Notes: a model not told the origin generated them from the sequence alone. 64,000 nucleotides of DNA from Molanna angustata (GCA_963576475.1 OY754977.1:31307672-31371671), one strand, 5' to 3'; numbered from the stretch's first letter, positions 23,005 through 35,504 are shown. Numbers and translations are program-made.

Positions 23005-23258
23005 CGCATCTGTTATAACACGCACCGAGTATTGTAACGTGGTGGAGAATATTTAACGTTTCAGAAATAAATAACTTGGTGGCTTTCATTGCTTGATTAT
23101 AAAATAAAATGATGTAATTATATTGTTTGTGGGAGTTGTACAGTGTTACATGAGGTTGAAATGGAAATACACAATGTATTATGATGAATCTAATATACAT
23201 ATGGGATAACTGTTGTGATTCATATACATATTATGATTAATATATTAAAATATGTAAT

Positions 23259-23468
23259 AGGTGTGATGACTGTAAGAAAAAATCATTGAAATTATGATTT
23301 TAAAAAATAAAATAGGTTATTAAGATTTAAAAAATGTTTTTTTTTTTTAATTTATAGGAGTGAATAATAATAATATTATAAATATAAAAATACAAAATGT
23401 GTTAGTCCGCCATTTTATGAGAAAAAACAATCAGAGCGCACGACGTCATAGTATGGTCGCGTCAATTC
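23259..23468. repeat. Third, diverged copy of the 209-bp unit
   Basis: GGTGTGATGACTGTAAGAAA through TCCGCCATTTTATGAGAAAA and AATCAGAGCGCACGACGTCA. Internal indels and substitutions show it is older than the tandem pair at 22391. Confidence 0.8.
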
Positions 23469-23658
23469 TTCTGATAGTCTTCAATACAATATACGCATTA
23501 ATTATCGGTCTGGACTATGTTTATTTTGGTGTTATCGATATATTAATATTTTAATTAGATACTTAAAACTAAAACAAATTAAATATAAATGGAACAAGTA
23601 TTCATCAAAGCAAATAGTTTCAATTTACCTAGATACTCGCCTACCTATCGGGGGACAC

Positions 23659-24251
23659 TATGGGCCGGTATCACAGTGTCAGTTTAAGAGCTAAACTCAA
23701 GTTTTACAAAAATATAGCGTATTACAGTGTCCGTTTAGACATAATCTTCCCTCAAATACGTCACTAAAACGACAAATATTTAACTCAACGTTTCTGGCAG
23801 ATTAAGTACTTAACTGTGAGTCAACTGTCATTTGCTAGGCAACTCGTGTAGTTTCAGTTTCTATCACTAGAGGCGTTAGGCAACGTGTGTAGTTTCAGTG
23901 TTGTATCGAAGGTGGCGCCACACAACAAAACAAACTGACAGCCGTATTGAAACGAACACGGGCATTTAAAAGCATTATTTTGGTGAAAAAAATTAAATTT
24001 ACCATGTTGGATAATAAAACAATGGTATTTAAAGTCGTAGCGTCCCGTTTTGTATTTCGTATTATTTGAGGTTATTTAAATTTGACAGATAATAACCACA
24101 GAAAAAGTGAAATATGTCTATAATTGAAGATTTAGTAACTGACATGTCATATTGCACTGTAATACGGAAATGGATTCAATCTCCCCTTAACATTAATCTT
24201 GAGTTTGGCAAACTCAATGAGTTGAGGGCCGACTGTAATATCGGGCCTATG
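23659..24251. mobile_element. TIR element, 593 bp
   Basis: The left end TATGGGCCGGTATCACAGTG, followed by AGCTAAACTCAAG, matches the reverse complement of the right end (ACTGTAATATCGGGCCTATG, preceded by AATCTTGAGTTTGGC). The ends are imperfect and the centre is unrelated. A LINE-like 3' tail (TTGAATAAATAAATAAATAA) follows at 24282. No coding sequence recognised. Confidence 0.6.
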
Positions 24252-25740
24252 TTAATTGTATTTTGTATGTAACTTAGTTTTTATTGAATAAATAAATAAA
24301 TAATGAACGCTCGCAACGTATGGTAAACTAATTTAGTTTTAGTATTCTACAATTTTGTCACGCGATGGTGAGCTGACGAACGTTCGACATGTTATGATGC
24401 TGATCACTGCCAAACTAAACTAGCAAGCTATATTTTTTTCATGCAATGAAGCGATTTGCGAAACGACGGCGATTACGCGAAGCATGCGTTTTAAAACATC
24501 GTTACAATTTTAGCAGCATACGAATTATTACATAGCGCTCGTTATTTGTATTGTGTTCATAACAAGCTATATTTATCTGCTATCGTTATTTTTAGCAATA
24601 GCAGCCATAGTAGTTATTTTTCTGCCTGTCTTAACTATTCTTAACTAGAATGGAACTTTTGATGGTCGGATATTTCTTTGCGTCGAACAAAGACTTTTGT
24701 TCATCAGAATTTCGAAACGTAAAAACTTAATAATAAGTACATATAAGTACTTTATTTATCTGTAATTTAAATACAACTTACATCTCGAAAATCGATAAAA
24801 TATGCTCCTTCTTCTCTCTACATTATGTGTTCATAAGCTAAAAACATACGCGGGAAACTTATGATGGCCTATTTTGACGTTTGGACATTAATGAAGTTCT
24901 TTATATGCTTATTGCCTAAATAATGGTAAATATTATATTATTGAGAGCTAAAAGTGGGGGAACAAATACTGTACTTCATTGTAAACGCGTACTTAATAAA
25001 ATTCACTTGTGTCTCGCCGTGCGAAATTTAATCACTTATTTCTCTTTTTTTTCGCGTGGGACGAAAACAAATACCTCAGTAGGTGTTTTTTTCGTCGTGT
25101 TTGTACATTTAGGGACCGCACAACACTTATGCACTTTTGAATTGATTATAAATACACAAATCGTCTTAGAACACATATATTACATATAGTAGTGATATGC
25201 AGTTTACGATACCATGACGTCACCGTCAGGGTCGGCAGCCGCCATGATACTACAAGCTTTTTTTGGCGTAAATGTCAAATTTGATTTTAAAATGGCGATT
25301 TTTGCTACTAAACCTTTATTTTATGTAGAAATGTATATATATTTGAAAACAGTGAATGCGTAAAAACATCGTGAGATAGTTTTTCAAAATTAGTCATCAT
25401 GCCTATTCTAGACTTTGTTTTGAACAATCTCTAATGAGTCCAGAAGTACCTACATACATGACTAACAACACTAAGTTTTAATGGGTTCTAAACTTTTAAG
25501 TACTGTAACATAGGCTGGTGAATTAAAGTCACTATAATATAACGTTTTGAAATACTGGGAAGGAAAAGTTACAAGTGAAATCTCATATACAAGATAACGC
25601 CCAAATAAATTATATAAGGTTTAATGCGATTAACAAAATGCGCAGGATATACGATTAACTATTATATCTAACGTTAGTGGGATTATTTGTTCCAACATTT
25701 TCTTGTGCCATAATTCTGACTAAGATAACATACATACATA

Positions 25741-26853
25741 CATACATACATACCATCACGCCATGTCCCTTGCGGGGTAGGCAGAGAGAACCGAACGCCA
25801 CATCTTTCTATCCTGGCAAGCATCTCTCGCCTCGTCCACATTCATGCATCGTCTCATACATGTTCGTCTATTGCTCACACTTTTAACATTTCCGTCTTTC
25901 AAAATTTCGTTCACATGGTCGTGCCACCCCTTTCTTGGGCGTCCCCGACCTCTCATTCCATTCCTTTCCGCTCTGTATATTTTCTTCGTCAGGCGCTCCT
26001 CATTCATTCTCCCCATGTGACCAAACCATCTCAATGTGTTCACTTTCATTCTAGTAATGACATCTTTCTTCATCTTATATTCTTTCCTTATGTCCTCATT
26101 TCTTACCCGGTCATACATCGTTCTATTACAAATCCTTCTTAAAGATCTCATTTCAACTGCATTTATTCTACTTTCATGCGTCTTCTGCCAAGTCCAGGTT
26201 TCACTTGCATACGTCAAGGTTGGCACTACGATGGCGTTATGAATGGCAACTTTGGCATCCTTTGATATGTTGCGATCATTCATAATTGGTCTTAGTGCTC
26301 CATTCACTCTGTTTCCTGCCATAACTCTTCTTTCGATCTCTTTATCGAGTCGTCCGTTCCGTTGAAATATGCTTCCCAAGTATACATATTCATCGACTTG
26401 CTCGAGCCATTCGTTCTCTACTCTTATTTTACACGCTGTTCTGCTTCCACTCTTTTCAAAGACCATTGTCTTTGATTTGCTGGCATTCATCCTAAGTCCG
26501 TTCTCTATACATCCTTCATAAACCATACTTACAAGATACTGTAACTCTTCCATACTTTCTGCTAATAGAACTTTATCGTCTGCATACATCAAATCTCGCA
26601 CCATTACGGTACTCAATTTCAGACCCTTGCTTTCATCCTTAAGGGCTCTTATGCAGAAATCAATGTACAAGTTAAAGAGCCATGGAGATAGCACGCACCC
26701 TTGTCTAACGCCATTATTTATAGAGAACCACGTTGTCACTGTGTCGTTGACACGAACACATGCTTCGCTGTTCTCATATAATGACGCGATTGCGCGTATT
26801 AGTTTGCTCTTCACTCCATACACTGCTAGTATATCCCATAAACAAAAAAACAA
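25741..26853 (-). pseudogene. RTE-like LINE reverse transcriptase, 5'-truncated (longest RT fragment here)
   Basis: A 365-codon minus-strand frame covers the RT fingers/palm to the C-terminus: GVRQGCVLSPWLFNLYID, then MYADDKVLLAES (the catalytic YADD), ENGLRMNASKSKTMVF, DEYVYLGSIF, LTYASETWTWQKTHESR, LRWFGHMGRMN and GRGRPRKGWHDHV. This order is that of RTE-like non-LTR retrotransposons, which lack RNase H and end in short simple repeats; here the tail is (TATG)n, seen as CATACATACA at 25731-25750. The first Met is not the natural start, and the endonuclease and early RT are missing. It has the least decayed LINE frame in the window. Close relatives lie at 48.96-50.41 and 52.55-53.09 kb. Confidence 0.88.
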
Positions 26854-27111
26854 AATTTCTAAAATCTAATAAAAATGATCGGGTTGTCACCAACACGTTA
26901 ACTCTCTACTACGTAGAAAGTGTGCATTTTTTTCTGATTGGATGTTTGACAATCCCTCAATGCATTTTTTTTTTTTTTTTTTTTTTATTTTATTTGTTGT
27001 CAACAGCTTTGTACATACATATTACAATAGAGATTACAATTAAAATGAGCCAATTATAGAAAAACATAATTTCAAATTATAATAACGTTGAAAGTACATA
27101 AATGAATAAAT

Positions 27112-27187
27112 GAACATTTATATATTAAGTAGAACATTTATATATTAAGTAGAACATTTATATATTAAGTAGAACATTTATATATTA
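27112..27187. repeat. 20-bp tandem repeat, 4 copies
   Basis: AGAACATTTATATATTAAGT repeated head to tail and nearly exact. It lies just beyond a poly-T stretch (26966-26985) that looks like an inverted LINE poly-A tail. Confidence 0.9.
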
Positions 27188-27324
27188 GATTCCTAAACAA
27201 ATATTAGTTTCCCTGATGATAGAATTTTTCATAATACACCATACACACAAAACCTCATGCACTCTTCAACAGGCTATGCTTTAACAATAGGCTATACATA
27301 AATGTTGATTAGATGATGGATATA

Positions 27325-27500
27325 TGTCAAGATAGACGTGTGTGGTTTTCGATTCTCTCTACCTGCCCCACGAGGAAGATGGTATGACAGTATGCAGATG
27401 AATACTATTACATTCATAGAAGTGGGGAGTAAAAAAAATACAATTTTCTATAGAAGCATATACAATATCAATATGAAGTCAATAAATTAATTTTCTTAAA
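27325..27500 (+). mobile_element. RTE-tail element relative of the 41-43 kb inverted repeat
   Basis: ATGTCAAGATAGACGTGTGT, CTACCTGCCCCACGAGGAAG and TATACAATATCAATATGAAG follow the arm sequence at 41.0-41.1 kb and 42.9 kb. Confidence 0.6.
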
Positions 27501-27779
27501 TAACCTAGATGCTCTTTTACTACTGTTTATAAATTTTTCATATACATATACAATATAACACTTAATATTTATTTTATTTAAAGGTTGACGATCCCTGGCT
27601 TTAGAGCTATCTATCTATATCGCATCCTCTTGAGTTTAATCATTCATATTTTGTGAAATAAATTGACTATTGGAACTAAATAAGGAACGTTCTAAAATTT
27701 TAGATTTTAGATTAACGGTCTTATCTCAGCGTTATAAAATATAAATTTGGACTAAATGGAATAGGAACGTACCTATTTT

Positions 27780-27906
27780 GCCGGAACGTTCTTAAAAAGT
27801 TACTGAATTAGACGTATTATGAATAATTATGAAAATTATGAAATTATCATCATTTTCATAATTATTCAAAATATGTCTAATTCAGTAACTTTTTGAACGT
27901 TCCGGC
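27780..27906. repeat. 127-bp palindrome
   Basis: GCCGGAACGTTCTTAAAAAG (27780) is mirrored by TTTTTGAACGTTCCGGC ending at 27906, with TCTAATTCAGTAAC/GTTACTGAATTAGA and ATAATTATG arms in between. Possibly a minute foldback element. It abuts the truncated 5' edge of the next LINE. Confidence 0.85.
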
Positions 27907-27939
27907 CAATATATGTAGTCTATTTAAAAGTTTTCTCAA

Positions 27940-29097
27940 AAATTAAACATCTTCAAGATTGTGCAGCTCTCCGGAATGATCTAAATAGATTAAATGATTA
28001 CTGTAAGCGAAATAAACTATATCTGAATTTAACTAAATGCAAGACTATCACATTTACAAAAACAAAAACATTATCGAACATAATTACTACATCGACACTC
28101 ATCCACTTGACAAAGTCAACAATATTCGGGATCTAGGAATTGTATTTGATAGCAAACTGCATTTTGACATCCATGTTGAAAATATAATTAACAAAGCATA
28201 CAAAATGATGGGATTTGTGCTTAGATTAACTAAACAATTCAAGAAAACCAGCTCATATTTGATGTTACATATATAATACGTTAGTCCGCTCACAACTCGA
28301 ATATTGCTCTCAAGTATGGAATCCACATTACAACAAATACGCAGACAAAATTGAATCAATCCAGAAAAAATACCTCAAGATTATGCAGTACAGAACACAG
28401 AATCCCCGACTACCATACACTGACCTACTTAATAATTACAATCTATACACACTAAAAGAGAGACGTACCCTAATTGACATGACAACACTATACAAAATAA
28501 TCAATAGCACTTTTGACTGTCCAGCACTCGTTAGCGCAATTAACATACATGCACCATTCAGATGCCTACGAAATAATTTACTCTTCCACCCCTCAACTTC
28601 AAAAACAAATGCAGGATTTAGGAAACCAATAAACAGAATGTGCAATGAATACAACAAAACCTTCCCAGACACACACATCTTCTCCAAATCATACGCAGCA
28701 TTCAAACATGAAATACGACACATTCAAAAATCATCACCACAACACGCGATGACATAATACACCTACACATACACCACTTGTACTTTTGAATTATGGCTTC
28801 TTAATTTTTAATTTCAATATTTTAACTATTTTTATGTTTTTATATAATTATTGTTTATTTTTGCCCCTTAATGTTTTTTTTATATTCAATTTCTTAACTA
28901 CTTCATTTCATTAATGTTATTTCTTTATTAATTCTTTACTTGTTTTTATTATTTATGGCTTTTTATTTGTTATTGTGTTGCAAACGAAATTGTGAATACT
29001 GTAAGGTTGCAGATAAACGTCGACTTTACATATTGTTATTAGTTTTATACATTTATATTCTGTAACTGTTTGTATTCCTTAATAAATAAATAAATAA
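27940..29097 (+). pseudogene. CR1/Jockey-like LINE C-terminal region, three frames
   Basis: The coding sense shifts frame at least twice. LQDCAALRNDLNRLNDYC and KLYLNLTKCKTITF (27955-28050) are the RT thumb. NNIRDLGIVFDSKLHFDIH and KAYKMMGFVLRLTKQF (28105-28245) are followed by LKERRTLIDMTTLYKIIN and later residues (28383-28757). The series 'DLGV.FDSKL.F..H' and 'LYKIIN' is characteristic of CR1/Jockey-group LINEs. The 3' UTR ends with AATAAATAAATAAATAAG at about 29080-29097. It is 5'-truncated and frameshifted, hence dead. Confidence 0.8.
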
Positions 29098-29814
29098 GTC
29101 GTTATATGAAGTGATGTTATCACTGCCATTGTTTGTTGCGGTATTATAATGAGGTATTGTATCGAACACATAATTAAAATATTCGGAGAACATTTGGCTG
29201 ACTTTTATTCCGCCGCTACTGGATCTGCCGTCCAAAAAAATTGTTTGAGGTATTTGTTTGTTTTGAATTTGGTTATTTTTATATGTTCATAGTTTTTTTG
29301 TTTGTTATTATACATGTCATTTTGAACAGCGGTAATGTGATCATAGTATTCTTTTTGAACCCTCTTTAGACGGGATCGAAGCAGTGTGAATTCGGCATAG
29401 TCAATTGGGTTTTTGTATATTTTCCATCTTTTATGTACTTAACGTTTTTCTTTGTAAAGTTTCTTCACAGGAAGTAAAAACCAAACTGGAAAGCTATCAT
29501 ATGCTTTGTAATAACTCAACAGTTTTAATTTTCTTATTTTTTTTAAATTGTGACCTAGTTTATCCATTACCAGAAAATTTATTTCTCAAACGGTAATATA
29601 AATTCATTATCCATACTTGAGAAGACGGGATTTTTCTATTATGTCTCGCTGTTTAATACATCCGGTGTGGATGGTTTAACATAAAATATTTCTATTTTTA
29701 TAATATTATCGCCAGAAATGTTTGTTGAAAAAAGAAACATTTTCCAAAAAAACAAATTGAAAAAATCTATAAAAAAATAATTTACATTGAGTTAATTTTA
29801 AAACAACCCGTTAT

Positions 29815-29990
29815 GGCTGATAAGTATTTAGATATGTCTCTGCAATGCAATTCTCATACAAAAACTTCGTAGCATCCTACAGTTAGGAAGCCACGTGATA
29901 GTCGCTCCTAACTTAAGTGAGCGACTGTGCAATGAAAACATGGTTAGTATTTAGAATTTAGTATTTAGGTCGGACCCTGCATTCGGAACA
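29815..29990 (-). mobile_element. Short copy of the 711-1393 TIR family
   Basis: The minus strand matches 711-880: ACCTAAATACTAAATTCTAA, TTCATTGCACAGTC and CACGTGGCTTCCTAACT. Its other end, ATATCTAAATACTTATC, resembles the terminal repeat, so this may be a minimal complete member of about 170 bp. Confidence 0.65.
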
Positions 29991-30084
29991 TAGTGTCTCT
30001 ATCTGGTCTATTTTTTATTTATTTTGTTTTTTTGAATTTCTTATTATTTGTATTCTCTTGTTAATTTTATTATTCCTGTAACTG

Positions 30085-30185
30085 ATTGAATTTACTTTGG
30101 TGGTTGACTGGTAGAAATTGCCTGGCGGCAATAAGTCCGCCACGTTGTTTGTCACAATAAAAGTTTTAAATTATTAATTATTATT
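30085..30185 (+). mobile_element. LINE 3' UTR fragment
   Basis: TAGAAATTGCCTGGCGGCAA and TAAGTCCGCCAC, then AATAAAAGTTTTAAATTATT. The GGCGG-CAATAAG-CCGCC hairpin corresponds to the GGCGGGCTTATTGCC segment in the LINE UTR at 6150. Noncoding. Confidence 0.55.
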
Positions 30186-30534
30186 ATTTTCTTTATTTTG
30201 GAATATTCCTAAAAACAAGTTAGATGGGACGAAAACAAATAAAATGTCGAGTTCAAAGAATAAAACAATAAGAATCTTATTATGAAAGTGAGTCAAGGTA
30301 TGTGTGAATGAGGGCTAAAGGTATGAAGAAGGATCCATGTTACACGAAACTCTTTTGTTATTGGAGACATTCAAATAAGTTCCACCATCAAGACATGGAG
30401 TGTGATATTATTTACTGCCTTAAGAAGGGTTCCAATGTCAGACGAAAATGCTTTAAAAGGGAGTATTACGAAACCGACTCAGCCCATTATTTTTTTATTC
30501 ATATTAATAAATAAGAATAATAGACACTAAATAT

Positions 30535-30925
30535 ACCAGTATCAACATATGCCTCGGAAACCTGGACATTAAACAGATACAATGAAAACGAACGCCATTG
30601 AAAGAAAAATCTTACGCAGAATATAATATATGGACCTATTAACGACGGTCAAACATGACGTAAAATACTACGCTGGTTGAGACATTTTCACCGTATGGAT
30701 GATCTATAGCTCCCAAAAAGGGTGTTGTCTAATGACCCAACCGGTAGAAGATGCGCAGTGAGACCTTAGCTACGATGAGATGGTTGGACGGCGTTGTCGC
30801 GGATTGTCGGGCTATGGGGGAGCAGAACTGGAAAGTGACAGCCAACGATAGAGCAGTATGGAATAGATTCTTAGAGGCAGCTAGGGCCCATCAATGGTTG
30901 TGACACTGAGGATGATGATAATGAT
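30535..30925 (+). pseudogene. RTE-like LINE C-terminus, decayed
   Basis: ASETWTLNRYNENER, LRWLRHFHRMDD and PTGRRCAVRP...RWMDG-like residues, then an NDRAVWNRFLEAARA-type end, appear in shifting frames with several stops. 'ETW', 'LRW.GH..RM' and 'GRR..GRP' are the usual C-terminal landmarks of RTE-like elements. The tail is (GATGATGATAAT)-like at 30908-30925. Confidence 0.6.
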
Positions 30926-31635
30926 GAACATTTAGAAAAAAAAAACAAAAGTATATTGTTAAACAAATTTTAAATGTTCCACAAGTAAAATATGTTAAAA
31001 ATAACTTATAAATTTCAATCAGTGACGCTCGAAGTAAAGAGTTTGTAATCGATGTCCTTTTTTGAAATTTTATAACTCTGTACCATACGAAATAAATAGA
31101 TAGATTTTACTCAAATTTATTTTAAAACGTTTTCTCTTGGGGATAGTACCTATAATTTGCCGCTTGTATTATTTATTGAAATCTACTTTCAATCGAAATG
31201 AGGAATCCCAAACAGAATAATAGATCGTCTCTCTGACTGTAAAATTTTAATCCACGGTTAAAAAAAAAAATGAATAGGTATGTAAAGAAAAGACGTCGGA
31301 ACTGTTTGAAAGCAAGTCGACAATATATTGAATTTCAATCTTTTCGTGCCTTTGTCTTGGCAGAAAACCGTTTACATTCGGTTTTGCAAATGAAAACTAC
31401 GTCGGATTCGTGTTCAGACATTTCAAAGGGTGAGCGATTTAATATTCAGCGCTGATCCGAGTGGTAGTAGGGTCGGAGGAGAGAGGGGGTTGGCGGGGGA
31501 TGAAAAATGAAAAGAATAAAATAAAAAAGAAAGTATTTTGAACAGAGGTGCCGACTCAATAGGTTTTAATATTCAACCAGAGTTTGGAGGAGTCTCTCCG
31601 ATTATTTGATACTGCATCCATTCTTATTAAACATC

Positions 31636-31735
31636 TGTTTCAGTCTGAATCTGTCAGACGATTCATATTATTAGTCTCCAATATGTGGCAACTTGTTATT
31701 TCATGAGTGTAAAATTAATATTTAACAAACGGGTA
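31636..31735 (+). mobile_element. SINE family B fragment
   Basis: TTTCAGTCTGAATCTGTCAG, ACGATTCATATT and TGTGGCAACTTGTTATTTC match the body of the 2.2-kb and 54-kb copies. The tRNA head is missing. Confidence 0.6.
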
Positions 31736-31904
31736 ACATGTTACATCCTCAAGAAGCAACACAAATATATTAAAATTATAAAAAGTTCTTAAGCTATTCA
31801 TAAATGGAATTGTAAAAAATTACACACACATAATTACATAGTCAATCTTTTTCATCATAGAAAACAAAGAGATTCCGATCTGTCTGAAATGAAAAACATA
31901 TGAA

Positions 31905-32300
31905 TCATGTATACTGCCAGTGACTACATATGCATTGGAGACCATGGCCCTTACAAAAAGAAATGTAGAAAAGCTCAAATGCACACAGCGATCCATGGAA
32001 AGATTCATGCTTGGTATAAGCCTAAGAGATGGAATAAGAAATGAGGAAATTAGGAAGAGAACCAGAGTAGCGGATGTCATCGATCACGTAGCAAGATTGA
32101 AGTGGCAACGAGACCCCACTAGATGGACCCCTAAAATATTAAGATGGAGACCTTGGGAAAACAAGAGAGGCGTCGGAAGACCTCAATAAAGATGGTCCGA
32201 CGACATAGCCGCTGTGGCAACCGACAGAAACAAATTTGAAGGGTATGGAAGAGGCCTATATCCAGCAGTGGATGACAGAGGACTGAATAAGAAGAAGAAG
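31905..32300 (+). pseudogene. RTE-like LINE C-terminus
   Basis: The frame from about 31915 reads ALETMALTKRNVEKLKCTQ, SMERFMLGISLRDGIRNEE, VADVIDHVARLKW and KRGVGRPQ, then a stop followed by RWSDDIAAVATDRN. Close in type to the 35.6- and 48.4-kb copies (same IRNEE.R..T.VADV pattern). It ends in (AAG)n at about 32288-32301. An in-frame stop and the missing RT show it is dead. Confidence 0.75.
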
Positions 32301-32606
32301 AATATTTTTCTTGTATTTTAGTATTTAATGCAATTTTTATCATGACTTTAACCCGCTTCCACAAAATTATTTAGCAGATGAATACATTAAATGTTAATGT
32401 TTCAATAAAATGAAATGTAATAAACGCAAAGATCATTTTTCAATTCATCAACCCAGAAATCATATTATTATACAAGTAATAAAAGGATTAGGATCTGAGT
32501 AAGGTCCCTATACTACCTACCAACGAATTTGTGACAACAATCTATGCTTGGATAAGGAATGTGGATATTACACAAGAATGCAAGATTGAAAGGTATATAC
32601 ATAAAT

Positions 32607-32898
32607 ATTTATTTGTTTATTAATTAATTAATTAATTTATTAATTTATTTGTTCATATATTTATTTATTAATTTATTTATTTATTAATGTATTTATTTAT
32701 TAAATTATTTATTTATTAATGTATTTATTTACTAATTTATTTATTTATTAATGTATTTATTTATTTTATTATTTATTTATTTATTCATTTATTTATTTAT
32801 ATATGTATTTATTTGTTTATAAATAAATATTTTTTTTTTATTTGTTTAATAATTTATTTATTTAATAATTTATTTATTTATATATTTATTTATTTATT
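32607..32898. repeat. Imperfect (TTTA)n microsatellite, about 290 bp
   Basis: TTTA/TTTG/TTAA variants throughout, so it is older than the array at 39.6 kb. Immediately after it (32905-32960) is a short RTE-like piece, MKINALRWSGHVARLNE. Confidence 0.9.
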
Positions 32899-33090
32899 GT
32901 GAGTAGAATGAAGATAAATGCTCTGCGATGGTCCGGACATGTAGCGAGATTGAACGAAAACGCCTGACTTTTTTTGGTGTCCTGTCAGGAACTTCTGACA
33001 CTCTGATGAATCCCTGTCTGTCCTGTGCTGCCTGGAATATATATCTGCTCCACAGTTCTGAAGTCCGTCTATTCACTGATATTACACAGC

Positions 33091-33260
33091 CAGCCCCCCT
33101 AGACAACGTGCCATTTAGCTCAAGAAAAGAAACAAGAAAAGATAACTTAATGTATGGAAGTGACAGTTGTAACGTGACTGGCAACTGTCACTTCCATACA
33201 TTGAATTATCTTTTCTTTTTCTTTTCTTGAGCTATATGACAAGTTGTCTAGGGGGGGCTG
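33091..33260. mobile_element. Palindromic MITE, 170 bp
   Basis: CAGCCCCCCTAGACAACGTG (33091) is mirrored by TTGTCTAGGGGGGGCTG ending at 33260. GGAAGTGACAGTTG/CAACTGTCACTTCC forms the inner stem (33158-33198). Arms are nearly perfect. Same C-rich terminal style as the 13.2- and 35.3-kb MITEs but unrelated inside. Confidence 0.8.
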
Positions 33261-33439
33261 GACATCTGTCTTCTTCTAGTCCCTCAGCAACATTCTATAA
33301 AGAAAGTATACAAAGCTAAAAATAGTTGAATGAGAAGTAGGGCCGGCCGGGATTAGCATGATCAATTAAATGAGATTTCGAAAGATGGTTTTATGCGATA
33401 ATAGGAGAACATATTATATTATTACATGATGCTTGCATG

Positions 33440-33540
33440 TAAATGAGGCAAATCATGTATGTCAAGATAGAAGAGTTTGGCGATGGGTTCTTTCTGCCTA
33501 CCCTAAATAGGGAAACTGCGTGGTGGTATTTGTATGTATG
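33440..33540 (+). mobile_element. RTE-type 3' tail fragment
   Basis: TGTATGTCAAGATAGAAGAG, CTGCCTACCCTAAATAGGG and GTGGTGGTATTTGTATGTATG, without coding sequence. Confidence 0.65.
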
Positions 33541-35336
33541 AATATCACTAGTCACATAACGTCATATTACAATATTTACATCCTCACTATAATATTATAT
33601 ATAAGTTATAATGTATGTATGAATGTAAGTATATATGTATTTATGTGGGTATTTTTTTTTGTGTGCTGTTCAATCAAAAACTAGAAAACTTTAAAGGTTA
33701 AATTAATATTCTGCATATCGCTTCCTTTGCGACCTGTGACTAACCTAGGCAAATTAAAAATAGACTTTTAAATATTTTATTATATTATTATTCATTTTTT
33801 CGTAAATTTTCTACAAAATTTGTCACGAATGAATCGTCAAAATATGTGCTTTTTCGTAAACAAATATTTGTTTTTTACAATTTTAGAAGTGCGTTGTTAC
33901 ACGAATAATATATGTATATTTGCAAGTAGGTATAACTTAGCGTTTGAGTGAAAAACATTGAGATTATTTTATTTTATTTAAATTTCGTATTTATAAAATG
34001 TAAAAATTTTATAAGGAAATTTATCATTTTATATATTAACAAAAAGATCGAACTAGCAGAACAACTAGCAGAATCTACAGGGAACAAAAATTACTAAAAT
34101 ATTCGACGTACCTATTATTATATTTCGTTACCATGGTAACCCAGAATACAATTTTGAAATAAACCAACCTACTGGGAATTTGTTTTGAATCAAATTCAAA
34201 TTTATAGAACTTTGCTATAGGTAGGTACCTACCTGATACTAACTAAAATGTACCATATTTATTCCATTCTGATTACAAATATCTGAATTTGTTGATTATA
34301 ATTTTTTTTTGTTTCCATAGTTACAATCTAATACTCATACTAATATTTTACAGTGTAGTATTTGTGAGGGTAGGTAATATCTAGGTATTAAGTGTAAGAT
34401 TTTAATTATTTATTTAATAATTATCTAAATTTTTCTTTGTTTATATACTTATTTACCTCATAAACGAATTAATAAAAAAGTATGTACTTGGAATTCATTC
34501 AACGATCAAATAAGATCATGGGGGTTATGGCCAACAATAAACTCTTTAATGCTTAAATTCATTAAAATTATAAAACCACTTTTTAACTCCAATCTTGCTG
34601 AAATTTCTCTCCCAGTTCAATCCTACTGAAATTTCAAACCACTTCCCTTTACATTATTTGAGACTGAAAGGACAGTGAGGACTGAAGGGAAGGGACGGAT
34701 GGAGGGACTGAAGGAACTGTTTTAAAAAACTAACTTATTTTTGTTAATTTTTATTTTTTGTATAGGATATTTTTCATTCATTTCGAATTTATCATAACAA
34801 ATAAACAGTTCTAAATACGAAAACGATTTTCTTGAAACCTTAGCATATTGACTGCTTCATATTAACCTTCTCGAGCAACGCCGGGTATAAACTCGTAGTA
34901 AATAAAATGAATCCAAAGAGAAGTATAAAATAATAAAAGTGAATCCTCTGTTGGAAGTTCAGTTTGCAATGGGAAGGTATTAGGATAATACCATTTATGT
35001 ATGGGGGAATCCATTTAGTCACACGATTCCAACGAAAATAGTCACGGTATTTGAAAAATAACATCGTTTATCTGATTCTAGTGTTAGATATCTCCTTACT
35101 ATCTACCTTCATCTGCCCTACAGCTATAAAATACTCCATCCTTTGTTATCTGTTTAGGGTTGCCATATTTATTTATCTTTTTTCACAAATATATTGTACT
35201 CTAATAGGCAATATCTTGCAACCGAGCAGATTACAAAGTATGTTAACAAAAGAATGCTAGCGACAGACAAAAAAAACTTCATTGCAATTGATTGGGAAAG
35301 GACGAGGAGAAGAAATCGACATCAGTGGGGCAAGTC

Positions 35337-35504
35337 TGGTTCAATCGGCGAAATCAAAACCCTCGTGAAATCATGGATATAATAATAATCATATGGAGTT
35401 CTATGACATCAAAAAAATTATAGAACTCCATATCATAATTATATCAATGATATGGGTAATCACGAGGGTTTTGATTTCGCCGGTCGAACCAGACTTGCCC
35501 CCCC
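35337..35504. mobile_element. Palindromic MITE with C/G-run ends, 168 bp (copy 1)
   Basis: GGGGCAAGTCTGGTTCAATC ... GAACCAGACTTGCCCCCCC. Inner stems CAAAACCCTCGTGA/TCACGAGGGTTTTG and GGAGTTCTAT/ATAGAACTCC. A second copy of the same family is at 56406-56579. Left arm deletions make this copy less perfect. Confidence 0.85.

Noticed and set aside
24660..24720. CTGATGA followed by a short stem (minus strand), as a hammerhead candidate
   Set aside because: The CUGAUGA core and a 5-bp stem are present, but GAAA does not follow the stem (GACGCAAAG instead), so the catalytic fold is not supported.
32894..33230. Overlapping 96- and 100-codon frames
   Set aside because: They run across a palindromic MITE and a LINE scrap on opposite strands; no coherent protein.
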